Assembly: GCA_964059195.1 (NCBI GenBank) | Contig: CAXKWD010000004.1 | Span: 116,453,938-116,517,937 of the forward strand | Length of the DNA: 64,000 bases | Reading direction: 5' to 3' | Source: Ectobius pallidus | Taxonomy: Eukaryota; Arthropoda; Insecta; Blattodea; Ectobiidae | Shown: positions 44,110 to 56,850 of the stretch, piece by piece | Layout: every line of letters begins with the position of its first letter | How positions within the stretch are numbered: the stretch's first letter is position 1 | Notes under the pieces: model-generated | What the model was told of the DNA's origin: nothing | What the model saw: the letters and a program-made list of their open reading frames with translations, nothing else | The model's database searches: none | Made by a program: the position numbers and the translations under genes

Positions 44110-44390
44110 CTCGCAATTTTGAATAACTATGAGTTTTTTCATTGATATTGTAGAGAAGAACCTAACTAAACCTAACCCAAACCTTGACTAAAATAATGTA
44201 CCTATACTGCGCAGAAAGCTAATATCTATATATGCTACGGTACGCCCTACCTAGGTAGGTAGGGTGTATCGTGTATGTACGACAACCCTGCATCACACAC
44301 ACCTGCAGTCTCTCAGAGTCGATCGTAAGTAGTCTAAAAATATTGAGGTAGATCGCCAGCAGTTCAAGTTTGAGCACCCCTGCACTACAG

Positions 44391-45102
44391 GATTAGAGTG
44401 CGAATAAATTTAGTAAACCCGACGATCTATTGATCTTAGATTTTAACGGCCTCCACTGTAACGTGAACTAAAAATAAAATATGCTACGTCTGCGATGTGG
44501 GAAGCCTTGCTTACTTACAACAACTTATATTATTCCACGAGGTAGCGGGAAGGATAAACGTTAAGTTAGGCCTACATAAGTATGGTAAGAACTAAAAGTA
44601 TTCCTAATGAGGTGTAAATATTGTTTTTATACTACCGGTACCTTTAAATAAAGTAGGTCTTTATTCAACTGATTATAAACAATAAAGTGGGTATTTTCTG
44701 TGATACTGAAAAGAGAAGTCAACTTAACTCTTTTCAATGAAACAAAGTTTTTCGCAGTCATCATTAAAAACAACAGAATTCATAGTGTTGCACACGACAT
44801 AGTAGGCCTACCATTAACAAACACAAAAAATACGCAATTATGCGTCTTTACACAACAGTATTATATTACATAACATTATTATTATTACATATTACAATGC
44901 CATGTGTTTTTATATTTCTCAACTCCACACAGGGTCACAAATCACTTGGAAACGAATATGTGGTGATAAACTCGATAAATTGAGCTTAGACGTACAAAAT
45001 TATATTTATGACTTCTTGATGGTTCTGAAGTGAAAGGGTTTCAACTGGAGGATCCACGCTGAAAATTTGTTTACCACTAACCCTGGCCTTCATGTTAAAA
45101 AA
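44391..45102. other. No feature recognised
   Basis: AT-rich with an ATT-rich patch near 44876-44890. Confidence 0.4.
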
Positions 45103-45114
45103 ATTGCTACCCTA

Positions 45115-45697
45115 GGTATAGGTAGGTATAGTGCAGGGGCTGAGCCCTAACGGACTCGCGGACGGAGGCCACATAGGCGGGCCCATTGCCCACCCCCTAG
45201 GAAACGAATGATGTGCATGCCCTAAGGCCCCCCAGTCAACAGACTCCACCACAAGCCCCCACGGAGCTCCCCTACATCCAACAAGAACCTGGTACCGTAC
45301 CCAGGGTCCCTCGTACAAGAGCCCCCTAGGCGCGGCACAACCAGACAAGCGCCGCTAACCCAGGGTCCCTCTGAGAGCCCCAAAGGCACGGTACACCACC
45401 AGCAACTCTTGACCACAAGCAGCGGGGCAGGACGGGGGAGGCCCGCAGCAGAGTCTGCAGCAGGAGCTGGCCCGAAAACCAGTAAAGGGGAACGGGATGA
45501 TAATGAGGGGGGAAAGGAAGTTGAAGTGGAGAGTGTTGGTGGAATGAATGAAGGGGGAAACGGGAGGATCCCCGAGAAAAACCCCCAAAGGTCACGGCTT
45601 TGTCCACCACAAATGACACGCCCGCCAGCCCCGAGATTTGAACTCGGGACCGCTAGCATGCCAGGCCCACGCGCTAAGCATGAGCCACCGTGACGGC
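45115..45697 (-). mobile_element. Long GC-rich tRNA-derived SINE with 12-bp target duplication
   Basis: ATTGCTACCCTA is duplicated at 45103-45114 and 45698-45709. On the minus strand the head has box A-like GTGGCTCATGCTTAGCGCG and box B-like GGTCCCGAGTTCAAATCTCG. The body is unusually GC-rich for this window and ends in a TATACCTACC-type tail. Several 70-145 aa frames on either strand follow from GC richness and are not genes. Confidence 0.88.
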
Positions 45698-45794
45698 ATT
45701 GCTACCCTAAAGGTACAATAGAATTCTCCATGCAACACAAAATAAATACACTTAAAATTCCTTCTAGTAAAATGATATTTATCGAGAACCAATC

Positions 45795-46060
45795 GTTTCA
45801 TTTCCGTCGGCCCGGGTTCGATCCCCTGTACCTCCCCGGATTTTTATGAGGTAAGGAGGTCTGATAGGGTGCACTCAGGCTCGTGATTCAGACTGAGGAG
45901 CTACTTGATAGAGAAGTAGCGGCTCCGGTCATGAAAACCACCATTAACGGCCGTGAGTGTCGGAATGCTAACCACATGCCCCCAATCCTGCCTATGGCAG
46001 ATGACGCAGCGGTCGGGTGGTAGGCCTTGTCCCTTCAGGGATGTAGCGCTATGGCGTTTA
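45795..46060 (+). mobile_element. Second SINE family, head partly missing
   Basis: It starts at box B-like GGCCCGGGTTCGATCCCCTG, then a body with GTGCACTCAGGCTCGTGATT, GAGAAGTAGCGGCTCCGGTC and GGGTGGTAGGCCTTGTCCC. Box A is not evident, so it is 5'-truncated or diverged. Confidence 0.65.
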
Positions 46061-49000
46061 GATTCGTTTTAATCGTTTCATTATGACAGACGTAACATGT
46101 AACAGCTATATTGGCACCCCTGTTTATTATAAAATCTTCGTTCATTGTTGACAGCTTGTTGTTCCTCTTCTATTACTCTCAACAATGATAAATAATATTG
46201 TGACAACATAATTATCTGTGTGAAACGGATTTTCGTAATATTTTGCTTCAACGAAAACAAAGTAGGCCTACAGAAATAATTGTCTTAATGCCGCATCTGA
46301 CATGAGGATTCAGTTGTCACTCATTACCCCCAACTTCAAGAAAATCTGTGATAGTAAACAGCAAAAATATCAATCATTTTGAATTTTCCAATTCCAATTT
46401 TATTGTTGTAATATTAGCATGACTTTTAAATTGGTTTGGTAACTGCTTTTTGAAAATTAAATTGAATCTCTTATTAAATAAAAACAGAACTCCAGGCTAG
46501 GAAGGATAGTCATAGTAAAAAAACTTCATTAAGTAAATAAATTGAATCTCTGATTAAAATTCTAACATTTATTTTAAAATATACTGCAGCAAAGAAATTT
46601 ATAATTTTTTACTTTGAGTATGAGTGTTCTACATTATATTTCCATGTACGAAGTGTTCCATTGCCGAAAATGTTTTGGAAAAACTTCTTTAGGCTATTCG
46701 CAATACACATTAATACAAATTCATAATAATTAAAGCGTCTCAGAAATGATAAACACAATCGTTCATTTAGAAGCAGGTAAATTTGTATTTGAATCCTTGT
46801 GTCACTTTGTATGAAATTAAGGAAATTAAGCCCAAGTTAAAGTGCTCAATAAATTTTGGCCATACTCGTCATATTACACGCTTGTGACATTATTACCTCA
46901 TCACTGACTTAGGTTGCAATTTAGATACAGGCTTATATAAACGCCGAAACAAAATACATTTCAAGCAATATTTTTGTATCCCAGGTACCCAAAAAAGAGT
47001 ATTAATGAGATTCTTTTTTTTTTTTTCTAAAAATTTCTGTTGAGTATAATCCTAACGTAGGCCTATAAGGAAGAGTAAAAGAAATAAAACATGCCTACCC
47101 CTCCTGTAACCACTCCGGTCTCTGGGGAATCCCTGAACATACTGTTTATTTCCTTTCATATCCAGTAACATTTCCAGTCACTCTTATAACATCCAAGTTG
47201 AAAAGTTCTACACGGGCCATCAGTTCCTATTTTCGCATTTCGATAGTAGTACAAAACATAATCTGGGCAATCGCCTTCAGATATAGAAGGTAGAAAAACA
47301 AGCAATATTTCACTTCTAGTCTCTCATAACGGAACATTTACAAATACGAATCAGTTCGGCTGCTCTAACTCGTCATGAAGTGACTGTATGTTCATAAAAA
47401 CACATTCTCATGGTAGTAGTAAAGAATCGTAAATCAATTACATTATTTGATAATTTGTTCAGTTAATGCAATTTATAATATGCCCATAGCCTATGCGCCG
47501 ACTTTATTGGAGCCATATTATTATTATTATCATTATTATTATTATTGTTGTGGTTATTTGCATACTTCTCAGCCAAATTTCAGGGAAATATCTGTTGGTC
47601 CTTGTTGTTAAAGGGTTTAAGACCGGACGAAACTGGTTACAGATTCCTCCTTAGCCCACAGGACACCCTTGTTTAATGTTCTTTTTCCTCGTAATATTTG
47701 AATACTTTGCAATGATATGGCAAGCATCCTTAAGACAACTCTTTGGATTTGATTTTGGTTCTTTTAAATAATGAATCAATTTTAAAATGTAAATTGATTT
47801 AATTAATTGTAGGCCTATAAGTATTTCTAAGGTACCGGTACTGGTGCCACGTGGGAAACATGTAGGCCTATTCGGTGGGCTTATCTATTGGATTAAGTAA
47901 TGGAATTATGTTAAAAAAAATTAAAAATATAGTGATTAATGAACCTGCCAGAGATTAAGGTGAGTAGTATTTAAAAACAATAAGAAACTGGCACTATCAT
48001 AAAATGATTATTGGGGAGATTCCAGTTAAATTCATTATCTAAATATAAAATGAAACCACAGAGTTTGCAGACGAGTATCATGAGTATTCTGTTTAACAGA
48101 ACAAGTTTAGCATGGTTAGATAAAAAATATATCACAAAAGAAAATCTCTAGCTACAAGCTAATGTATACAAAGAATGAAAACAAAGAACTAAAGGAAAAG
48201 TAAGGTAGAACCTATTTAAATTTTATTTAAATTTTACAGATCCATACACACTGTAAATATGTTATGCATTTAAAAACGTATATTTCTTGGAAGACGAATT
48301 TCAACTTAATTATATCTCGTGGCTGTTTATTAAAGGTGCCAGCACCAGAGAATACGTTTTCTTCAGTGCTGTTTATTTATGTAACAAATATATAGATCAA
48401 TTCAATATAACTTATGGGGACGTAGAAGAATATTGTTGTTTACATGATCCAAGCCTAGAACATGAAATGAGCTAAATTAATTCCGGATCGTCAGTTTTGC
48501 CTCAAAGCATTTTTCTCAGCGTTTGTAATGCAGCACTTAAAAAAAAAAGTAATGTCAATACTAAGGAAGATATTTCTATTCATTAATTTCCCTGTTCATT
48601 ATTAGGCCCCATTTACTTTTATACTTCCTGGAAGGTACAATTTCCGTATTAGTTCATTTTCGAGCTGCTGTTTGTGCTTGATTGAGCCGATAAAGACGTA
48701 AGTAGAAAGCTGAGCTCTTAAAAATAGTGAACATTTCCTCTCATGGTAAATTAATTATTTTCAGAAAGTAACAGACGTCAAAATCCAATTATTTTATTGA
48801 TGTAGGCCAACAAATTTGCCCGTCCTCAATGCAGCTCAGTGTAAGAGCATCTACTTACCAAGAAGAACGTTCTATTCCTTTCCCATGGAAGATTTTCCTC
48901 TGTACAGTATTAATAGGTTAATATGTTTCACTTAAATTTGATGTAACTGAAAATTTGTAGTGCTTATGAGTTGCTATGCGATCGCCCTATTGTAACGAAT

Positions 49001-51201
49001 ATTCGAATTCATGGATTCTCATTATAAATAAAATAGCACACATGTTATACAGCTTCCTGTAAACTCTTGAACTTGGGTTGTTTTATTTCTGTGGAAAGCA
49101 AAAGCTCGCTACATGTGAAAGTGCTGTCAGGTTGAAATGTCCCATTTCTTCTCACTTTCAACACGTCTTGCTGTTGTCTGTCTGTCTGTCTGTCTGCTTT
49201 CAACTTACAGTACATCACCAACAATTCTAGAGAATGAGAGACGTATGAAGAGTAAGTTTCTAGTTTTTATTCGAGTTAATGTGTTGAAAGGATGTGTATC
49301 AAGGCGAAATGCTCGTTTAGTATAACGAATAATTGACCGAGTGAAGTGAGGTCTTGTTTTAACTCGAACATTCAGCATTTCGTCTGCTTGTTTGTAAATT
49401 TGTATGTTACGCAGTCACGACCAAACGCGTTCTTAGATTTTCTTCCAATTTTGCATTAATGTTCTTGAAGAGATTAAAAACTACGTATGTGTAAGGAATT
49501 TTATTTTTTTATTATTGTCGAGATAAAGAGCAGATCTTAGAGTTTGTTTATTTTTAATGTGAGGTCTACTGTTCACAGAACTACTAATAAACATAAACCT
49601 TATCATTTCAGGAATCAAATAGTTTCTCAAAAGTTGAAGATATAAATCAAATGAAGTGTGAACAAAGTATTTTAGATAACCAAAACTGTTCATCTCCAGT
49701 GGTGATTTTCAGTGCGAACCCTCCCTTACTTATACTGCTGTCATTAAACTTACTTTTTCATTGATCTGTAAAATAATAAGCGTAAATTATTTATACAAAT
49801 CTAAAAATAAATAACTGATAAACAGGGTTAGGATTTTTAGGTGCGCACCTATTTTCATATGGCAAATTAGAGCTCCTGTGAAAGAAACCTCAGTGCGAAA
49901 TATCTCTATTGAGAATGGAATCAATTTTCTTGCAACGTTTCCCCCATTTTAGGGCCTTTATCTCTTTTTTCTTCACTCAGGCCATAATCCCCTTTTCTCT
50001 CCTTTTTTGTACAATAATGCAGAGTTTTAATCTTCTAAAGCGTATTTAACTGTGTTTAGCCTAAAACTATTGAGTTTCATTGCTCCTTTATTAAGTACCA
50101 GAATGGCACTCGATAAGATTGTGTGGGGGACGGGAAAATGTCTGTGGGTCCGTGTGTCTGTACACGCGGTAACTCAAATACGCTTTATCGGATTTTCATT
50201 TATAACGTCCATGGAAAGAAGCCTTATTCATATTGGACAAAATCGGTTGACCGGAGTAATGCCCAATTTAGTGCCTATTTTATGGTAATAATATATTATA
50301 AAAAAATTATCAAATGTAAATCAGTCCTCATGACAACACATTGTTTTACACTGATCATTTACGACTTTGGAAGTTGCAATACATTTAGCTATAACATATT
50401 TCTTCACATATGATTATCAAGCTAGTCATATGTTTCTTTATTTCGTTGATCAAGTTCAAATAAGTACTACATGAATACTGTTATATACAGAAGGTATATT
50501 CCTAAGAAATAATTAGACCTACGTGCATTAAGCGGAGTTCTTTCCCAGTGCATTTTGTGAAATGTTGACATATTTTAAGAATTTCTCATATTAATGTATA
50601 CGAGTTTGAATTAAGGTTAAGTATCAAACTTTAGACTTTTGTTCTTCCGCAAGCTCTGCTTATTGAATCGATCTGGAGTTTAACTCGGAGATAGATTACT
50701 AAAATAACTTATTGTCTGCACGTATTGCAATTGCAATTATCACTGATTAAGCAAAAGCATTCTGGCACTTTGTTACATCAGTTGACCTGATTTTATTATA
50801 ATATATCTAGGTTTTGTTACAATATCTAAGATCGTAAGGAACTTTAAGTTAACTTTTCAACAGCCTGCAGTGAACGTGGGAGTAGTGAGCCTGTTTTCAG
50901 TAAACGCAGGGCTGAAGTCCACCTGCAAGAATGAAAAATAATTATGTGTTCTATTCTTCTCCTTTTAATTTTACCAAAACTATTAGCCTGCACGCCTGCA
51001 AGAATGGAAAACATTTATTTGTATATTCCATTTTTCTTTTCAACTTCACTGGAATTAGTAGTAGTCTGCTGATTGTCAATGCAAGTGTGTTATGTAACGA
51101 ATTTAGTAGCACGTTCCCTATGTCTATTATTTTTAGCACCTTCTCATACGGAAATTCCACCTAATAATCCTAACCCTGCTGATAAAGAAACTTACAACCT
51201 T
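46061..51201. other. Repeat-poor AT-rich region, no gene recognised
   Basis: Simple repeats at 47517-47545 (ATT-rich) and 49170-49195 (TGTC). A 62-aa frame at 48287-48475 has varied composition but no recognisable motif and no ATG start. Sequence at 50145-50190 (CCGTGTGTCTGTACACG and following) is echoed near 52030-52060, suggesting a diverged dispersed repeat. Confidence 0.4.
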
Positions 51202-51344
51202 TTTTCAAATGGGAAGCGTTTTGTTCTTCTCCTTGCTTAGATACGCGGTCCAATCAGAGACGGCGAGACGGATATCCTGATAGCGATACTTCTTTAGCTC
51301 GTACACGTGATTGGCGGTGAAGGAAAACGCTTCCCATTTGAAAA
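51202..51344. mobile_element. 143-bp MITE with perfect 21-bp TIRs
   Basis: The left arm runs TTTTCAAATGGGAAGCGTTT plus T and its exact complement ends the element at 51344. The interior is short and non-coding. Confidence 0.8.
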
Positions 51345-53430
51345 TTACTGTACTGTTTCTGCGTCTATTAGAACACTTATGCCTATTTAGGTTGGACTGT
51401 AGTCTTTCGGCGTCATAACGATATTTCGGAACTGTAACTTTGGTTTTAAGCCCAAAGTGCGATGAGAAAACTCGAGTGGAGTGATAACTAATCAGACATA
51501 TTCCCTTGTGTGGAAGAATTTCCTTAAAATTGCAAAAAAAGCTTTATTGTTTTTCTTGTAATTTGCAATAATAAGTTTACATTCGTGCAATCTAGCAACT
51601 AGTGGCACTGTCGATACTGAAGATATCGTAAATAATTTCCTGTTTTCACATCTGTTTGTTTTATGTATGTTTCTGCTATGTTTATTAAGTTAGCGGGAAA
51701 AATGTCTGTCCGTCAGCATGTCTGTGAATACACACTTAATAATGGAATGACATGCGACAAATTCACACCAAATGAAAAAACTGCGTCACAGTTCCAACAT
51801 GCAGTCACATATGTTACAGGAAGGTGGCTAATATTTCGTCAGCAGACGAAGTGGACGATTGCTTCGCAATTGATGATTGACTAACAGCCCTACTAATTAA
51901 TTGGTTGGAGCTTCTTTCTTCAATTTGTAGACAAAAAGACTGCATAAATCTCAAAATATGTACGGTCACACTTTATTGTTGGACCCAATTTTTAACTCCA
52001 ACATTTCTCACTTATGTTATCATTTATTCCGTGTGTCTGTACGCGATATAACTCGAATATAAGTTATTTATGTGGTGCGGGGCTTTTAACTAACCATATA
52101 TATGTTCCTATGTAAGAGAATGAAAGCATCTCATAAAGTTAAGGTGTACGGTCCTGTAAGTAAAGTACGGACAGAATTTCTTTCGCTTACTGTTCTGCGC
52201 GGTTACGTTGTTAACACAGATTGGACCATGACATTGGTATATTCGATGATGCAATATAGTATTTCAATTTGAGGCTGGATTACAGAAACTACACTTTCTT
52301 TAGTATCAGTCCTAAAAAGCTTAATCAAATTCTGAAAAAGATTTTAAAACGATTGTTTTAACCTGAAAGTAGCCTAATTATTTCCTGAATTTAAAGCTTT
52401 AGATTTATTAAAATCATGCAAATATTTCTTATTTATTTATAGGCCTATGCATAAAGTTAAAAAGTTTTAAGATACTCCATTTAGGCGTATTTATTAAAAC
52501 AGAACAACCCAAATATAACATAGCCAAGTACGATTTTTTTTCCAAACCTAACGATACCGTTACCCTGGGAGGGTTTGTGATATCCCCCCCCCCCGTCCCG
52601 TTTCTCTATTTGGGACATCTTTTAGGCTCAGCTACGTTATCGCGATTGGGTGATGATGAAGTTAATTATATGAATGCCAGGAGAATCCTGAAATCTAAAT
52701 CCTTGATAATTAACCAGACCATGTCGTCCAGGGGAACCTACCTATGATTCTTTTTATTTCCGGACCGGGAATCGAACGTACAAACTCATAACTTGTAGAG
52801 AAAACTCATTGTATGTAAAGATAGCTTCACATTAAGAAGATAAACATATATAATAACAGCGCAGTACTTATTTTTCTAATAACCACATTTTTATCATAAG
52901 AGCTTTAGTAACATAGGCCTACCTCTGTCCTAATACTACTCAATACGGGAATTTGCAGGATAATTTATAGCTGACCTCACATTGAAGCCTGGCTTTGATT
53001 GTGTCTCCAGTACGCGTACGTTCCATTTCAATCTACCTGTGAACTAATATTAGCTATTACTGTCAAATCATCAGTCATTTTCAGTAGTTGACACAACAAA
53101 CAGTGTAGTTAACACAAGGGATTACTGAATAACACATCGCTTTGTCCTGTCAACCGTATATTCCTCCTTATACCATCCCAGTTATATTATAACATATTAT
53201 TTGTTGGGAAATGTGTTATTTCGAGCTTACTGGCAACAGTGATGACAGGAGTTAACTTTGTTTGCTATAGGCCTACAGTATAACAGAGTTGATCGCTTGC
53301 TTCATCTATTGGCCTAACTTATCAACTTTAGTTTCAGAAAAGTTAGGTCAATTTCTGAAACATTATTATCAATTTCGAAAGAACATACGATTATAATTTT
53401 TTATAAATTAGTACAAAAAAGAATGATTAT
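51345..53430. other. No gene recognised
   Basis: AT-rich with a C-tract at 52586-52595. A 73-aa frame at 51663-51884 is not recognisable. Confidence 0.4.
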
Positions 53431-54017
53431 CAGAGGCGCCAACTTATATGGGCCCATGGGGCTGAAGCCCACCCAGTAATCTGCCTTAGGCCTATTTTGT
53501 TAAATTATTTATTACCATTACTAAAGTATGTTTCCTTTTTGAATCGCCGGAAAGCTAAAACATTGCTGAACATTAAATTTTTACGTCCTAATCTGTTAAT
53601 GCAATTTCCACATCCACCGCCATATTTTTATGCTTTTTATGTATTCATAAAAAAAACCTAATCATATTGTTGATGAAAATATCAATAAGGAGAATGCGGA
53701 AAAGTTAAACATAGAATTGAGGTGAATAAAAATCACAAAAAGGATATTAATTTAAAGGACAAAGCAAGGAATTGTGATACAAGACAATATTATAAAGTTT
53801 GTCTTCTGAAATCATTTCATGAAGGCCTACAATACTATATTTATACCATAGTCATATCGATATTATATAAGTCTACTAGCAGGTGCCCGCGGCTTCGGCC
53901 GCGATAATTAATTCAAAAATAAAAAATTAAAAACAAATAATTAAAATACATTTATTAACACTTAAGCTACACACGAATCATTCATAAAATAAACTAATAA
54001 TAATTATAATGAAACAA

Positions 54018-54520
54018 CTAAAAATCCGGCTTTGGAGTGCATTCCATGATAAATAAATGATTTAAATAAAACATGTAGTTAGGTAAATAATCGCGGGGAC
54101 CTAGGTTCATTGCCGCATTTACCTGAGCCCGCCATTCAACCCTATTCTGTGCTAATTCCATCCAACCATCCCTCGCAAATCCTACTTGCTGTAAATCAAT
54201 CCTAATATTGTCCTCCCACCTACGACTAGGTCTTCCAAGTGATCTTTTCCCTTCGGGTCTCCAATTCATTACTTAATTGTGATATGTATTTCCCTCCATT
54301 CGCACAACATGTCCGGCCCATTTCATCCTCCTTGATTTAATTACCCTTACTATATCCGGTGAAGAGTACAGGTTATGAAGCTCGTCGTTATGCAGTTTTC
54401 TCCAGTCCCCATTTTCATCTCTGTTATGACTGAATATTTTCCTAAGCCCCCTGTTTTCAAACACTCTCAGATTATGTTCTTCCCGAAGAGTAAGGGACCA
54501 TATCTCATGTCCATATTAAG
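54018..54520 (-). pseudogene. LINE (RTE-like) C-terminal remnant
   Basis: On the minus strand one frame reads LRVFENRGLRKIFSHNRDE then SRRMKWAGHVVRMEG. After a stop/frameshift at about 54270 it continues PEGKRSLGRPSRRWEDNI, then DLQQVG. This ordered set (WAGHV.RM, GKR.LGRP..RWED) is the well-known C-terminal tail of a widespread arthropod LINE. No RT domain is present. Confidence 0.75.
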
Positions 54521-54589
54521 TTCTAGTCTATTTTTTTTATTTTATTTACGGTTCTTTTGTCCTAGTTCTAGTGATGAGTACGTGAATTT

Positions 54590-54950
54590 GTAAATTTCCG
54601 TCATTGTCTCAAGTTTTTTTCTGGGGTTTTTCCTCACCTGTGAGACAAATGTCGGGTAACTTTAGGCCCTTGTGGTCCCCGGATATCATCTTGCCGTCAT
54701 TATCATCTTCATCCCATCCTCGCCTTGTTTGGAGTGAGTGTGTGTGTGTGTGTGTGAATAGTGTGTCTCGTCCTACGCGTTTGTGTTGTCTTGGAGGTTT
54801 TCCCGGCATTGGGCTGTTCACTCATCCGGGGAGACCCTCCATGTCTTGTCTGGTCAAAAAGTATGTATGTAATCCAAAGATAATCCTTTTCCCGACAGGT
54901 CGCGGCCCTGTAAGGCCCGAGCTGCTTGGGTCGCTTAAATCCTAAAAGGG
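54590..54950 (+). mobile_element. SINE-like 3' body
   Basis: It contains CTGGGGTTTTTCCTCACCTG, ACAAATGTCGGGTAA and a TG-dinucleotide run, a body pattern shared by arthropod SINEs. No A/B box head is visible. The 113-aa frame here is not a gene. Confidence 0.45.
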
Positions 54951-55734
54951 AGAGGCAAAACTAAGATAAAGAAAGAATTCTCATGTTGTTTTGCAAACTA
55001 AATATAATTTTTCTTAATAATTATTTACCATATTATTGTTTGTTAATGGCATTTATTTATAATTAATACTAAACGGCACCCATACAAGGGCAAAGCTCAT
55101 TTCGGTGTTAAACTTAAATTCTGTATTTTGTGTATCATATATTCGAATAAACCGATAAACCGTGTATTGCATTCTAATTACTTGTCGGAAATGGGTTGTT
55201 TAAACAGGCGAGGGATACCAGATGAACGGATATTCAAAGACGATTCGAAGAAATATATATATTACTTCTTAGGCATATGAAATATTTTTCCAGTGTAATC
55301 TTGATTTAGCAGTTTATAATCAGTATTCTTCCTTAGTATTACGTATTTCAGAAAATAAAGACAAATAAAACACATATTATTCAAAAGAAAAGAGATTTTA
55401 GTATTGCTTTAGTAATAGTATAATGATTGGTTGATTTATACATTATTTCAGAGAATTTCGTTCGCGAGTTTATTAGTATTATTTCTCTGTAGGTAATTTA
55501 TTGTTTAAGCAAAGAAAGTACGACGATTACCAAACATAATGCAATAATTACCACCACCTAGCATGATACTTAGGTACCGGTACTTAGATATCTGGACCCG
55601 TATTAAAAGGCCTGTAAGTAACACATAATTCCAATGACTGTGTTGTTGTGAAATGATACATTTTTAACTGGATGAATTCGTGAGTTTTTCCTTGTGTATT
55701 CTGTATTTTATGTCTCTTATATTTCACTAACTTA

Positions 55735-56340
55735 AAGGCCCGGCTTCGCTTGGGTTTTGTATTTTGTAATTAGAAATTAACTTATGAAGGACTTATCGTT
55801 TTTCAAACTCTAGGTCCTTATATAGGTATTTAGTAGGCTATTTCTGAAATGAAAAACAGAAATTCCGGTAGCATAAAATTGTATTGTCTTTGCGGAATAT
55901 TTTATGTTTCACTCTCATGTTACCATACAACCGTTTTGGGGCTGAAATCAAATATAAATTCAATATGACTTTCATACTTTCCACCCCCAAAACCTGGGAC
56001 ATAATATTATACTGCGCGCATAGGACTAAAAATGTTCCATCCTATTTTGTCTCCTTTTACATGCTTAGGGCCTATGATAAACATCCATATTTCTCAACTA
56101 AAAATACAAAGTCTACACCTATGAATAACGTATCAGTGGATATAATTTTTTACAGACTTCTGATATGGCCTACTCATTGGAACACCCGGGCTGAGACAAT
56201 TGAAAATGCTTTCCCTGCATTACGAACTCTTATTCTAGCCTACATCAAAATATGAAGTGACAAAATGGTATTCTCTATGTCCAGGGCATAGAAAGTTATG
56301 TGATTGCATCACATTGTCCATTATTTTCGTGGATTTCATT
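55735..56340 (+). repeat. Retroposon body, copy 1 of a direct pair
   Basis: It begins AAAGGCCCGGCTTCGCTTGG and runs through CTCATGTTACCATACAACCG and AGGGCCTATGATAAACAT. It parallels 56855-57540 in the same order with substitutions and indels. The copies lie inside and outside the hAT shell respectively. The 123-aa frame at 55884-56255 lies wholly within the repeat. Confidence 0.8.
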
Positions 56341-56850
56341 TTTATTTATTTATTTACATCAATGAATTATATCGATAGCTTCTCTAATTTGTCAAAGTCC
56401 CGTATCATTTATTTCCAAAGCTACCTATGAACACTGCCAACAATACACTGTTGTCACGTGAACTGTACATGCAATGTGATTTGTATTTGGCATTTATAAC
56501 CAAAATTTTGCAAAATCCTTTCTTAGTGAGCACTTACATTAGGAAACGAAGGTACTGTCAAAATTCCAAGTCTCTGCATATTATAGTTCAGGATCTATGT
56601 TGATTGTCATATCAGTCATATATTTTCATGAACCAAGGGACTGGAGTATGAAATTTTTAAAATCTTTGAGCCCACCCAATGTTTTTCAAAAGTTGGCGCC
56701 ACTGATGATTATTATTATTAATATGCGATATGAAATCTATTTCATAATCCATGCCCTTAGTATAATGCTATCAGTTGCTAGGTTACAAGGCTATTAAACA
56801 GTTTATTGTAGCCAATTTCCTAAAAAGTTCATTGCATATTATTATATAAC

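Larger units (their letters stand above)
41833..44382 (+). mobile_element. Complete hAT transposon with perfect 8-bp target duplication
   Basis: TIRs are CAGGGGTGCTCAAAC at both ends (inverted). CACTACAG is duplicated exactly at 41825-41832 and 44383-44390. The 2550-bp element holds one uninterrupted transposase gene and a poly(A) signal. Subterminal sequence on the left repeats GTCGATCGCGA, and the right has GTAGATCGCC and GTCGATCG words, candidates for transposase-binding sites. Perfect TIRs, target duplication and ORF suggest recent movement. Confidence 0.93.
53431..56704. mobile_element. hAT-type element shell, 3.27 kb, with 8-bp target duplication
   Basis: CAGAGGCGCCAACTT at the left is matched by the complement of CAGTGGCGCCAACTT at the right. 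ATGATTAT is duplicated at 53423-53430 and 56705-56712. Similarity of the two ends extends inward (GAAGCCCACCCA / GAGCCCACCCA). No transposase is left; the interior holds a LINE remnant, a SINE-like body and one copy of a retroposon repeat. Confidence 0.8.

Noticed and set aside
45112..45801. Several 70-145 aa ORFs
   Set aside because: Stop-poor frames caused by the GC-rich SINE.
48287..48475. Host exon of 62 aa
   Set aside because: Non-repetitive composition, but no ATG start, no clear splice sites and no recognisable domain.
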